From Bacteroidales bacterium (GTDB lineage Bacteria; Bacteroidota; Bacteroidia; Bacteroidales; F082): DNA of 36,985 nt. Made by a program: the position numbers and the translations under genes. Under the pieces are notes generated by a model, which saw only the letters and a list, made by a program, of their open reading frames with translations, searched no databases and was not told where the DNA came from. The stretch is taken from the NCBI GenBank assembly GCA_016285355.1, contig JAEEQP010000038.1:1-36985 (forward strand), in the 5' to 3' direction. Positions 24,754 to 31,972 of the stretch are shown piece by piece; position 1 is the first letter of the stretch; each line of letters begins with the position of its first letter.

Positions 24754-26079
24754 TTAGGATAGTTTATCCTGCGTTTCAATCTCCGTCTTCAGCTCAAAGT
24801 CCAAGTTATATTGGTCGTCAGAACGCTTACGTTCATGCTCGGCAAACTTTTGGTAAGCTTTGATAATCAAATCGTAATCTTTGTTCTGCTCCTCCAAATT
24901 CTGAACCAAGGCGTTCTTTTCCTCAATGCTTTTCTTCAATTCTTCTATGCGCTGCACACGATATTCCTTGGCATTCTGATAGGACTGAATGTGCTTCTTC
25001 AGGTCCTCAATGACGATTTCGCGTTGACGAATCTCATTCTCGGCATCACTCAGTTTGTCATATCCACGACGAATACCCGAATTCAAGTCATTGCCTGCCA
25101 ACACCAAAATGGCAATAATCCAAATCCAAAGCATGAGAATGATGAGGGTACCGATAGAGCCGTACAGCACATTGTAGCGAGAGAAGTTGGAGATGTAGGT
25201 GTTGAAGGCCACAGTGCTCAACACAAACAAGGCAGTGGCCATAATGGCACCTGGACTGAAAATGACAAATTCGCGGTATTTCTTGCCATTCGCTCGCGGA
25301 ACCCGAAGCTCCTTGCGGTAATGCTCGTTGAACCTGACATTGCCGAAATAATACAACAACGAAACGGCGAAACACAAGGCAAAGATACCAATCACCCATC
25401 GCAACACGTTGAACAAGAAGAAGGTAAACGAACCGCCTTCGATGATGTCATGTGAGACTAAAAAGCCCAAAGCCGTGCCACCCAATGAAATCAGCAGCAC
25501 CGAAAGTACCAGCAATGCCCCAATGATGATTAACATGATGATGGCAAACAGACGTTGGATGACCCAACCTTTCATGCCTAAATCCTTGGAAGTGAGATAG
25601 TCGGCATAGACATTGCGAAAACCATTGAAAACCGCCACAACGCCACTGGAACCAAACACTAAGCACAAAACGATACTGAGGGAGAGCAAACCGTCGTGAG
25701 GTTGGTTCATGATGCCATCGATGGTTTCCTTTACATAATCCATTGTTCCAGAGGGGACAAGGAAGTCGTCAAGAGCCAACATCACACGATCATAGAGGTT
25801 CGGTATCGGGATGTAAGGAAGCAACGTGAAAAAAAACAAAATCAGCGGAAAGAGTGCCAAGAAGAAATTGAAGGCCACACCCGCGGCACGGTCAACGGTA
25901 CGACCCTTGGTGAACAGCTTCAAAAAGTTAATCAGCACATCCATGAGCGGCAACTTCGTCCCTGGAAAACGCACCACGCGCAGGAAGTTGTCATCGCGAT
26001 TGTACCACTCCTTCACCACTTGAATCTTGGCTTGCAGCCAGATATTCAGTTTTCCGTCTTTCTTCTCTTTTGTCGGCAT
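24754..26079 (-). CDS. yihY: YihY/BrkB family membrane protein with C-terminal coiled coil
   Basis: 441 residues. The YihY/BrkB core spans about 45-330 with about six membrane helices: RAAGVAFNFFLALFPLILFF (the conserved start), LSIVLCLVFGSSGVVAVFNGF, RLFAIIMLIIIGALLVLSVL, VLRWVIGIFALCFAVSLLYYFG, FSPGAIMATALFVLSTVAFN and LYGSIGTLIILMLWIWIIAIL. From about 345 a charged heptad-patterned tail (EIRQREIVIEDLKKHIQ, EELKKSIEEKNALVQNLEEQ) forms a coiled coil, an extension not found in E. coli YihY. The family was once thought to be RNase BN. Its true role is unknown; envelope or transport functions have been suggested. It is the first gene of a pair with the flippase. Confidence 0.88.
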   Translation of the reverse strand: MPTKEKKDGKLNIWLQAKIQVVKEWYNRDDNFLRVVRFPGTKLPLMDVLINFLKLFTKGRTVDRAAGVAFNFFLALFPLILFFFTLLPYIPIPNLYDRVMLALDDFLVPSGTMDYVKETIDGIMNQPHDGLLSLSIVLCLVFGSSGVVAVFNGFRNVYADYLTSKDLGMKGWVIQRLFAIIMLIIIGALLVLSVLLISLGGTALGFLVSHDIIEGGSFTFFLFNVLRWVIGIFALCFAVSLLYYFGNVRFNEHYRKELRVPRANGKKYREFVIFSPGAIMATALFVLSTVAFNTYISNFSRYNVLYGSIGTLIILMLWIWIIAILVLAGNDLNSGIRRGYDKLSDAENEIRQREIVIEDLKKHIQSYQNAKEYRVQRIEELKKSIEEKNALVQNLEEQNKDYDLIIKAYQKFAEHERKRSDDQYNLDFELKTEIETQDKLS

Positions 26080-26099
26080 TTTTCAATCTAAAGAATTGG

Positions 26100-26107
26100 C
26101 AAAAATA
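26100..26107 (-). promoter_or_regulatory. -7 element of the yihY-flippase pair
   Basis: TATTTTTG on the minus strand, 20 bases before the ATG at 26079. A TTTTTTG lies 23 bases upstream of it. Confidence 0.5.
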
Positions 26108-26116
26108 GTGGTTTTC

Positions 26117-26147
26117 TTGCAACAAACTCACAAAAAATGTAATTTTG
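26117..26147 (+). promoter_or_regulatory. rseC promoter, probably giving a leaderless transcript
   Basis: TTG (26117-26119), 20 bases, TAATTTTG (26140-26147). Only four bases separate the element from the ATG at 26152, so transcription should begin at or next to the start codon. Confidence 0.65.
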
Positions 26148-26151
26148 CGGC

Positions 26152-26568
26152 ATGAAAAACACAGAAACCATCTCCCACGAGGGCATCGTCACAAAAATCG
26201 CCGAAGACGAATTGGAAATCAAGATACAGGCACAGAGTGCCTGCGCGGCCTGCCATGCTAAGAGTGCTTGCGGCATGGGCGAGCAACCCGAGAAAATCCT
26301 TATAGTGCCGCGGCCCAAAGGCAAAGACTTCTCACTCAACCAAAAAGTCAACGTAAAAATGGCCATTGGGCAGGGCAACAAGGCCGCCATTTTGGCGTAT
26401 CTCATTCCTATCATCCTGTTGTTGGCCGTGCTTTTTGTCTGCCTCGGCTTTGGACTGAGCGAAGGCCTTTCCGCCCTCATCAGCATCGTCGCGCTGATAC
26501 CTTATTATATTATACTCTACTTGCGGCGCGAAAAACTCAGACAGAAGTTTGAATACATCGTGGAATAA
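26152..26568 (+). CDS. rseC: RseC/SoxR-reducing-system family protein
   Basis: 138 residues. An N-terminal soluble part has the family cysteine pattern ACAACHAKSACGMG (C31, C34, C40), which may carry a metal or redox centre. It is followed by VPRPKGKDFSLNQKVNV, then two membrane helices (about 79-120: AILAYLIPIILLLAVLFVCL and SALISIVALIPYYIILYL) and a basic tail. In E. coli, RseC works with the Rsx (Rnf) complex to keep SoxR reduced. In Bacteroidota the gene commonly stands beside rnfB, as here, and may help build or regulate the Rnf complex. It has its own promoter, and the Rnf operon has another one 48 bases after its stop. Confidence 0.92.
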   Translation: MKNTETISHEGIVTKIAEDELEIKIQAQSACAACHAKSACGMGEQPEKILIVPRPKGKDFSLNQKVNVKMAIGQGNKAAILAYLIPIILLLAVLFVCLGFGLSEGLSALISIVALIPYYIILYLRREKLRQKFEYIVE

Positions 26569-26585
26569 AAAACCTAAATTTTTCC

Positions 26586-26616
26586 TTTGCCAAAAAAAGG
26601 AGAATCCGTATTTTTG
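26586..26616 (+). promoter_or_regulatory. rnf operon promoter
   Basis: TTTG (26586-26589), 19 bases, TATTTTTG (26609-26616): ideal spacing and sequence for the main Bacteroidota sigma factor. The leader to the rnfB ATG is about 36 bases. Confidence 0.8.
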
Positions 26617-26656
26617 CAGGTTCTAAAAATCGAAAACAAACTCAAAATTCTATCTA

Positions 26657-27601
26657 ATGAGTAATACCTTATTTATTTCCCTCATGGTTCTCGGAATCTT
26701 GGGCGGCGTTTTGTCCGTGATTCTGTACTTCGTGGCACAGAAGTTCAAGGTGGAAGAGAACCCATTGATTGACGAAGCGGAGGCCTGTCTGCCCGGCGCC
26801 AACTGCGGTGGTTGCGGCTTCGCGGGTTGCCGAGCCTTGGCCGAAGCCTGCGTGAAGCAAGCTGCCGAGAAAGGCAACATCGACGGCCTCGCCTGCCCTG
26901 GCACCGACATGGGCAAGGTGGCCGCCGTCCTCGGACTGACCGCCGCCGCCTTCGAGCCTAAAATCGCGGTGGTGCGCTGCAACGGCAGCTGCCAGAACTC
27001 ACCCTCCAAGGTGCATTACGAAGGTGCCGACATCTGCGCTTTCGCCAACACGCTCTATGCCGGCGAAGGCGGCTGCTCGAAAGGCTGCTTGGGATTGGGC
27101 GACTGCGTGAAGAAATGTAACTTCGACGCGCTACACATCGACAAGGAGACTGGACTGCCCGTCGTCAACCCCGACAAATGCGTGGGTTGCGGCGTTTGCG
27201 CCAGAACCTGCCCACGTGGCATCATCGAAGTGCGTCCTCGTGGCAAGAAAGACCGTCGCGTCTATGTGTGCTGCTCCAACACCGACAAGGGTGCCTTGGT
27301 TGTCAAGAACTGCTCTGTGGGCTGCATCGGTTGCCAGAAGTGCTTGAAGGAATGCCCCTTCGAAGCCATTGAGATGCGCGGCAACTTAGCCTACATTGAC
27401 CCGGCCAAGTGCAAGGCTTGCGGCAAATGCGCCAAGGTGTGTCCGCGTGGCAGCATCCATGCTGTCAACTTCCCCATGGCTAAGCCAGAAACGCCTGCCC
27501 TTCAAGGTGCCGAACCCGCAGTGAAGCCTCAGCCTAAACCTAAGGCACAGCCTGTGGAAGTGAAAACTGAAGTCAAACCTGAAAACACCGTCACAGCATG
27601 A
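26657..27601 (+). CDS. rnfB: Rnf complex subunit B, iron-sulfur protein
   Basis: 314 residues. One N-terminal membrane helix is followed by the Fe-S domain signature CLPGANCGGCGFAGCRALAE (C50, C53, C58, later C80). Several ferredoxin-type 4Fe-4S motifs come next: CSKGCLGLGDCVKKC (140-154), CVGCGVCARTC (175-185), CIGCQKCLKEC (223-233) and CKACGKCAKVC (252-262). The last 40 residues form a Pro/Lys-rich tail. RnfB is thought to accept electrons from ferredoxin and pass them to the membrane subunits of the ion-pumping ferredoxin:NAD+ oxidoreductase. It is the first gene of rnfBCDGEA; its TGA overlaps the rnfC ATG by 4 bases. High GC and strongly biased codons suggest high expression. Confidence 0.97.
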   Translation: MSNTLFISLMVLGILGGVLSVILYFVAQKFKVEENPLIDEAEACLPGANCGGCGFAGCRALAEACVKQAAEKGNIDGLACPGTDMGKVAAVLGLTAAAFEPKIAVVRCNGSCQNSPSKVHYEGADICAFANTLYAGEGGCSKGCLGLGDCVKKCNFDALHIDKETGLPVVNPDKCVGCGVCARTCPRGIIEVRPRGKKDRRVYVCCSNTDKGALVVKNCSVGCIGCQKCLKECPFEAIEMRGNLAYIDPAKCKACGKCAKVCPRGSIHAVNFPMAKPETPALQGAEPAVKPQPKPKAQPVEVKTEVKPENTVTA

Positions 27602-28953
27602 ACCCGATAAAGACTTTCCCAAGGGGCGGCGTCCATCCGGAAGAGAACAAACTTTCGGCTGACAAGCCCATACAAGATTTTCCGATGCCTAAGCAAATTA
27701 TTGTTCCGTTAGGACAATGCCTCGGCGCACCGGCTGATTGCATCGTCAAAAAGGGCGACCGTGTGCTGACGGGCCAACTCATCGGCACGGCCAAAGGTTT
27801 CGTCTCTGCCAACGTCCACAGTCCTGCCACTGGCACCGTTGCCAAAGTGGATGTCGTCATGGACCACACAGGTTACTACAAGCCCGCCGTCTTCATCGAC
27901 CGTGAAGACCAAGACGAATGGGGAGAAGGTGTCATCCAGACGGATGAGCTCCTTACCGACATCAAGTTAGACTCCAAACAAATCATCGACAAGGTGAAAG
28001 AATGCGGCATCGTCGGCATGGGCGGTGCCACCTTCCCCACCCACGTCAAACTGATGGTTCCCGAAGGCAAGAAAGCCGAATACATTATTATTAATGCCGC
28101 TGAGTGCGAGCCATACCTGACTTGCGACTACCGCCTCCTTTTGGAGAAGACGCAAGAGTTCCTCATCGGCGTGAAGATTCTGATGAAGGCAGTCAACACC
28201 AACAAAGGCATCATCGGCATCGAGGAAAACAAGATGCCCGCCATTGAGTTGTTGGAGAAGACCATCAACGAGCACCACGACCTTTACGCTGGCATCGAAG
28301 TGCAGCCTTTGAAGACCAAATACCCGCAAGGCGGTGAAAAGCAAATCATCAAGGCCATTACGGGACGCGAGGTGCCCTCGGGCAAGTTGCCTATCGAGAC
28401 AGGTTGCGTCGTGGTCAACGTGGCTTCGACCTACGCCATATACGAGGCCGTGCAGAAGAACAAGCCTTTGATTGAACGTATCGTCACCGTCACAGGCAAA
28501 TCGGTCAAGAACCCTGGCAACTTCCGTGTGCGCTTCGGTACGCCTGCCGATCTCCTCATCGAGGCTGCTGGCGGTCTGCCCGACAACATCACAGATGTCA
28601 TCAACGGTGGCCCCATGATGGGTAAGTCGGTGTCGGTCACCAACTTCCCCTGCATCAAAGGCACGTCAGGCATCCTGCTGATGACCTTAGACGAGGCACA
28701 AGACCGTCGTCAGACCAACTGTATCCGCTGCGGTCGCTGCGCTGGTGCCTGCCCCATGGGCTTGCAGCCTTTCCTGCTCCACAAGTTAGCCAAGCAGAAC
28801 AATTTCGACGAGACCGAGGCCAACCATGTCATGGACTGCATCGAATGCGGCTCCTGCGAGTTCACCTGTCCCGCCAACATTCCGCTGTTGGACTACATCC
28901 GTTACGGCAAGGCCAAGACCGGTGCCATCATCCGTGCACGTAATCAGAAATGA
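27598..28953 (+). CDS. rnfC: Rnf complex subunit C, NADH/FMN and iron-sulfur protein
   Basis: 451 residues. The N-terminal segment (FPRGGVHPEENKLSADKPI) and a barrel-sandwich domain (LIGTAKGFVSANVHSPATGT) are followed by the NADH/FMN-binding region with GIVGMGGATFPTHVKL and INAAECEPYLTCDYRL. Next come a SLBB-like domain and two 4Fe-4S motifs near the end: NCIRCGRCAGACPMG (about 373-387) and CIECGSCEFTCP (about 414-425). It is the NAD(H)-reacting subunit on the cytoplasmic face. It overlaps rnfB by 4 bases and is separated from rnfD by a 31-base AT-rich spacer. It has the standard length and no long extension. Confidence 0.97.
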   Translation: MNPIKTFPRGGVHPEENKLSADKPIQDFPMPKQIIVPLGQCLGAPADCIVKKGDRVLTGQLIGTAKGFVSANVHSPATGTVAKVDVVMDHTGYYKPAVFIDREDQDEWGEGVIQTDELLTDIKLDSKQIIDKVKECGIVGMGGATFPTHVKLMVPEGKKAEYIIINAAECEPYLTCDYRLLLEKTQEFLIGVKILMKAVNTNKGIIGIEENKMPAIELLEKTINEHHDLYAGIEVQPLKTKYPQGGEKQIIKAITGREVPSGKLPIETGCVVVNVASTYAIYEAVQKNKPLIERIVTVTGKSVKNPGNFRVRFGTPADLLIEAAGGLPDNITDVINGGPMMGKSVSVTNFPCIKGTSGILLMTLDEAQDRRQTNCIRCGRCAGACPMGLQPFLLHKLAKQNNFDETEANHVMDCIECGSCEFTCPANIPLLDYIRYGKAKTGAIIRARNQK

Positions 28954-28984
28954 ATTTTAAATTTTAAATCTTAAATTTGAAATT
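28954..28984. repeat. AT-only-like spacer between rnfC and rnfD
   Basis: The spacer is almost entirely A and T and is made of AAATTT/TTTAAA units that are partly self-complementary. It contrasts sharply with the GC-rich genes on both sides. It could form a weak hairpin in the operon mRNA. No T tract typical of a terminator is present. Confidence 0.4.
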
Positions 28985-29980
28985 ATGAATAAATATACAA
29001 TATCCGGTTCGCCGCATGTGCATTCGACGGAAAACACGAAGAAGATCATGTATCGTGTGCTTCTCGCCCTGGTTCCCGCCTTGCTTGTGGCCGTTTACTA
29101 TTTCGGCTGGTATGCTTTGAGGCTGACCATCGTTTCGGTGGGTGCCTGCATGCTGACCGAATGGCTCATTCAGAAATATCTCATCAAGGGGCCTTTGACC
29201 ATCAACGACGGCTCTGCCGCACTGACGGGTCTGCTCCTCGCTTTCAACGTGCCCGCCAACCTTCCTGTTTGGATGGTCATCGTGGGTGCCGTGGTTGCCA
29301 TTGGCATCGGCAAGATGGCTTTCGGCGGCTTGGGCAAGAACCCCTTCAACCCGGCTTTGGTAGGCCGTGTGTTCATGCTTGTGTCTTTCCCGACTGCCAT
29401 GACCACCTGGCCGAAAGCCACCCCCATATTTGACAAAGGCTTCTTCGCCGATGCTGTTACGGGTCCTACCCCACTCGGTCTCTTGAAAGAAGCCGGCGTT
29501 GGTTCGTTGGCCGAAGCCGGTGACCTCCAATTCCTTGACATGGTGCTTGGCAACCGTGGTGGTGCTTTCGGTGAAGTATGTACAGCAGCCCTGTTACTCG
29601 GTGCCATCTACCTTATCTGCCGTAGAGTCATTGAGGTATTTACGCCACTGTCTATTCTGCTCACCGTGTACGTGTTCACGGGCATCTGCCACCTCATCAA
29701 TCCTGAGATGTACATCTCGCCACAGTACCATTTAGTGTATGGCGGTCTCATCCTCGGTGCCTTCTTCATGGCTACCGACATGGTGACTTCACCCATGACC
29801 ATCCGAGGTAAACTCCTATTTGGCTTCGGTGTCGGTGTCATCACTGTGGTGATACGTTTGTGGGGTGCCTATCCCGAAGGTGTGTCGTTCGCCATCCTGA
29901 TTATGAACGCCCTCACACCACTCATCAACAAGGCCTTCAAACCACAAGTTTTCGGTGTCGTCAAACCCTCTAAAAAGTAA
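28985..29980 (+). CDS. rnfD: Rnf complex subunit D, covalent-flavin membrane protein
   Basis: 331 residues, about nine to ten membrane helices (RVLLALVPALLVAVYYFGWY, GLLLAFNVPANLPVWMVIVG, CTAALLLGAIYLICRRVI, ILLTVYVFTGICHLI, YGGLILGAFFMATDMVTSPM and others). The start ISGSPHVHSTENTKKIMY is typical. The FMN attachment region reads DAVTGPTPLGLL at about 155-166. The usual (S/T)-G-A-T has Pro in place of Ala, but the acceptor Thr is present. GGLGKNPFNPALVGRVF is strongly conserved. RnfD belongs to the membrane core that couples electron flow to Na+ or H+ movement. Confidence 0.96.
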   Translation: MNKYTISGSPHVHSTENTKKIMYRVLLALVPALLVAVYYFGWYALRLTIVSVGACMLTEWLIQKYLIKGPLTINDGSAALTGLLLAFNVPANLPVWMVIVGAVVAIGIGKMAFGGLGKNPFNPALVGRVFMLVSFPTAMTTWPKATPIFDKGFFADAVTGPTPLGLLKEAGVGSLAEAGDLQFLDMVLGNRGGAFGEVCTAALLLGAIYLICRRVIEVFTPLSILLTVYVFTGICHLINPEMYISPQYHLVYGGLILGAFFMATDMVTSPMTIRGKLLFGFGVGVITVVIRLWGAYPEGVSFAILIMNALTPLINKAFKPQVFGVVKPSKK

Positions 29981-29985
29981 TCGTC

Positions 29986-30666
29986 ATGGCTAACAACAAG
30001 AAACCATCCACTTTAATCAATATGGTCGTTGCCCTGCTCGTCATCACGGCGGTGTCGGGCGGCGTGCTCGGCTTAGTGTACGGCATGACCAAAGACGCCA
30101 TCGCCGAGGTCGACCAGAAGAAGAACGAAGCGGCCATCAAAGCCGTGCTGCCTTTGGAAAATGTTACCTACGTGGCTGACACACTGAAATACAACTACGA
30201 AGGTGTCGACATGACCTTCCCCTGCAACCTCGCCTACGATGCCAACGGTAACTTCCAAGGTGCCGCTGTGAAGACTAACGAAGGCGGCTTCGGCGGCAAG
30301 ATCGACATGATGGTCGGTTTCCTCGCCGACGGCACTATCAAAGGTACTTCGGTGTTGTCGCACAGCGAGACCCCTGGCCTCGGTGCCAACATGACCGGCA
30401 AGTTCAAGGACCAGTTCATCGACAAGAATCCTGCGTCGTACAAGCTGACCGTCACCAAAGACGGTGGCGATGTCGACGCCATCACTGCAGCCACCATCAC
30501 TTCGAGAGCTTTCTCGAAGGCGGTGGACAAGGCATACAAGGCTTTTGAAGCCAACAAGGCACAATTCATGAACAACGCTCCCGCCGAGAAAGTTACGCCT
30601 GATGCAGATGTAGCACCCGTCGAGGAGAACAATGAAACCATGGAAGGAGGACAAGACAATGAGTAA
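29986..30666 (+). CDS. rnfG: Rnf complex subunit G, covalent-FMN protein
   Basis: 226 residues. One N-terminal membrane helix (MVVALLVITAVSGGVLGLVYG) is followed by a periplasmic FMN-binding domain: GFGGKIDMMVGFLADG, KGTSVLSHSETPGLGANM, and the flavin attachment motif DAITAATITSRAFSKAV (about 165-181, acceptor Thr in T-A-A-T). The tail is acidic (ENNETMEGGQDNE). FMN is expected to be joined to the Thr by a flavin transferase (ApbE type), which is not in the window. It lies 5 bases after rnfD. The end of its coding region holds the ribosome-binding site GGAGG (30646-30650) of rnfE, which starts 8 bases before its own stop. Confidence 0.96.
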   Translation: MANNKKPSTLINMVVALLVITAVSGGVLGLVYGMTKDAIAEVDQKKNEAAIKAVLPLENVTYVADTLKYNYEGVDMTFPCNLAYDANGNFQGAAVKTNEGGFGGKIDMMVGFLADGTIKGTSVLSHSETPGLGANMTGKFKDQFIDKNPASYKLTVTKDGGDVDAITAATITSRAFSKAVDKAYKAFEANKAQFMNNAPAEKVTPDADVAPVEENNETMEGGQDNE

Positions 30667-31252
30667 CAATCTGCAAACCTTTACCAAAGGCCTCGTCAAA
30701 GAGAACCCCATCTTGGTGTTGCTGTTGGGCTGCTGCCCGACTTTGGCAACGACCACCAGTGCCATCAACGGCATGTCGATGGGTTTGGCCACCACCTTCG
30801 TGCTGGTGTTGTCGAACATCTTCATCTCACTCTTGAAGGGTTTCATCCCTGACAAGGTTCGTATCCCCTGCTTCATCGTGGTCATCGCCTCGTTCGTGAC
30901 TTTGGTGCAGCTGCTGATGCAGGCCTACGTGCCCGATATTTATGAGACCCTCGGTCTGTTCATCCCCCTCATTGTGGTGAACTGCATCGTGTTGGGTCGC
31001 GCTGAGGCTTTTGCCTCGAAGAACCCTGTGTTCCCGTCGCTGTTGGACGGCCTTGGCATGGGCTTGGGCTTCACCCTCGCTTTGACGCTGTTGGGCTGCC
31101 TCCGTGAGTTCCTCGGCAGCGGCTCCATCTTCGGCCTCACCATCCTGCCCGAAACGGCCAACATCCTGGTGTTCATCCTGCCTCCCGGCGCTTTCATCTG
31201 CCTCGGCTTCGTTATCGCTATCGTCAACAAATTCAAAAAAGAAAGTCACTAA
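30659..31252 (+). CDS. rnfE: Rnf complex subunit E, membrane protein
   Basis: 197 residues from the ATG at 30659, chosen because GGAGG stands 8 bases before it and the family N-terminus (NLQTFTKGLVKENPILVLLL) begins here; a longer reading would extend far into rnfG. It has six membrane helices, with GCCPTLATTTSAINGMSMGL (helix 2 start), RIPCFIVVIASFVTLVQLL, LGLFIPLIVVNCIVLGRAEA and DGLGMGLGFTLALTLLGCLRE. The paired Cys residues near helices 2 and 4 are conserved and in Rnf/Nqr carry a membrane-embedded Fe-S centre shared with RnfA. It overlaps rnfG by 8 bases and ends 3 bases before rnfA. Confidence 0.96.
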   Translation: MSNNLQTFTKGLVKENPILVLLLGCCPTLATTTSAINGMSMGLATTFVLVLSNIFISLLKGFIPDKVRIPCFIVVIASFVTLVQLLMQAYVPDIYETLGLFIPLIVVNCIVLGRAEAFASKNPVFPSLLDGLGMGLGFTLALTLLGCLREFLGSGSIFGLTILPETANILVFILPPGAFICLGFVIAIVNKFKKESH

Positions 31253-31255
31253 GCC

Positions 31256-31855
31256 ATGAAATACCTCATCATTATCTTATCGACCATTTTGGTCAACAAC
31301 GTGATCTTCTCCCAGTTCCTGGGTATCTGCCCCTTCTTGGGCACGTCTAAGAAGACCTCAACTGCAGTGGGTATGAGTGCAGCAGTCATCTTCGTGCTGA
31401 CCTTAGCCACCTTGGTGACTTGGCTGACGAACCGCTACATCCTGATACCCTTGAATTTGACCTTCTTACAGACCATCGCCTTCATCCTCATCATCGCTGC
31501 TTTGGTGCAGATGGTGGAGATTATCCTGAAGAAAATCAGCCCGGCATTGTACACCGCCTTGGGCGTGTTCCTGCCGCTGATTACGACCAACTGCGCTGTC
31601 CTTGGCGTGTCGTTGACCGTAGTCACCAAGGAATTCAACTATGGCGGCGTGGCTCACATGCTGAGCCTCGGCGAGTCCATCGTCTATGCCGTCGGCATCG
31701 CCCTCGGCTTCGCCATGGCACTGATTATCTTCGCCGGCATCCGTGAACACATCGACCTGATGGAGCCTCCCAAGGGCATGAAGGGCACCCCCATCGCCCT
31801 GATTACCGCCGGCATCCTCGCCTTGGCCTTCATGGGCTTCACGGGGATTGTGTAA
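31256..31855 (+). CDS. rnfA: Rnf complex subunit A, membrane protein
   Basis: 199 residues, six membrane helices, homologous to RnfE in inverted topology. Motifs: LVNNVIFSQFLGICPFLGTS (with the conserved Cys near helix 1), TALGVFLPLITTNCAVLGVS (second Cys), and LGFAMALIIFAGIREHIDLM near the C-terminus. Together with RnfE it forms the core that holds the membrane Fe-S cluster and passes electrons toward RnfG and RnfD. It is the last gene of the operon, followed by two hairpin terminators. The complex links ferredoxin and NAD redox pools to an ion gradient, which fits an anaerobic fermenter. Confidence 0.97.
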   Translation: MKYLIIILSTILVNNVIFSQFLGICPFLGTSKKTSTAVGMSAAVIFVLTLATLVTWLTNRYILIPLNLTFLQTIAFILIIAALVQMVEIILKKISPALYTALGVFLPLITTNCAVLGVSLTVVTKEFNYGGVAHMLSLGESIVYAVGIALGFAMALIIFAGIREHIDLMEPPKGMKGTPIALITAGILALAFMGFTGIV

Positions 31856-31862
31856 AGAACCG

Positions 31863-31880
31863 AACACTGAAGTGTTTTTT
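31863..31880 (+). terminator. First terminator of the rnf operon
   Basis: AACAC (31863-31867), loop TGAA, GTGTT (31872-31876), then T residues. It is a compact hairpin 8 bases after the rnfA stop. Confidence 0.65.
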
Positions 31881-31883
31881 GTG

Positions 31884-31957
31884 GAACACGGATTCCACGG
31901 ATGGACACGGGATAATTGATTCCGTGAAAACCCGGGGAATTCGTGTTCGTTTTTTTT
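31884..31957 (+). terminator. Second rnf terminator built from a long inverted repeat
   Basis: GAACACGGATTCC (31884-31896) pairs with GGAATTCGTGTTC (31936-31948), 13 pairs with one G-T. An inner hairpin CACGGGA/TTCCGTG lies between the arms, and a run of T follows. The CACGGAT-type words resemble an interspersed repeat common in gut Bacteroidota, so this may be a repeat acting as a terminator. Confidence 0.6.
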
Positions 31958-31959
31958 GT

Positions 31960-31967
31960 TATTTTTG
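31960..31967 (+). promoter_or_regulatory. -7 element of the TPR regulator gene, near-leaderless
   Basis: TATTTTTG stands five bases before the ATG at 31973, so the transcript should start at or next to the start codon. The element directly follows the T run of the rnf terminator. Confidence 0.55.
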
Positions 31968-31972
31968 CACGC

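Noticed and set aside
31943..31972. Upstream start for the TPR regulator
   Set aside because: The extension would cover the terminator T run and the -7 element, and it would bury the lipoprotein signal peptide.
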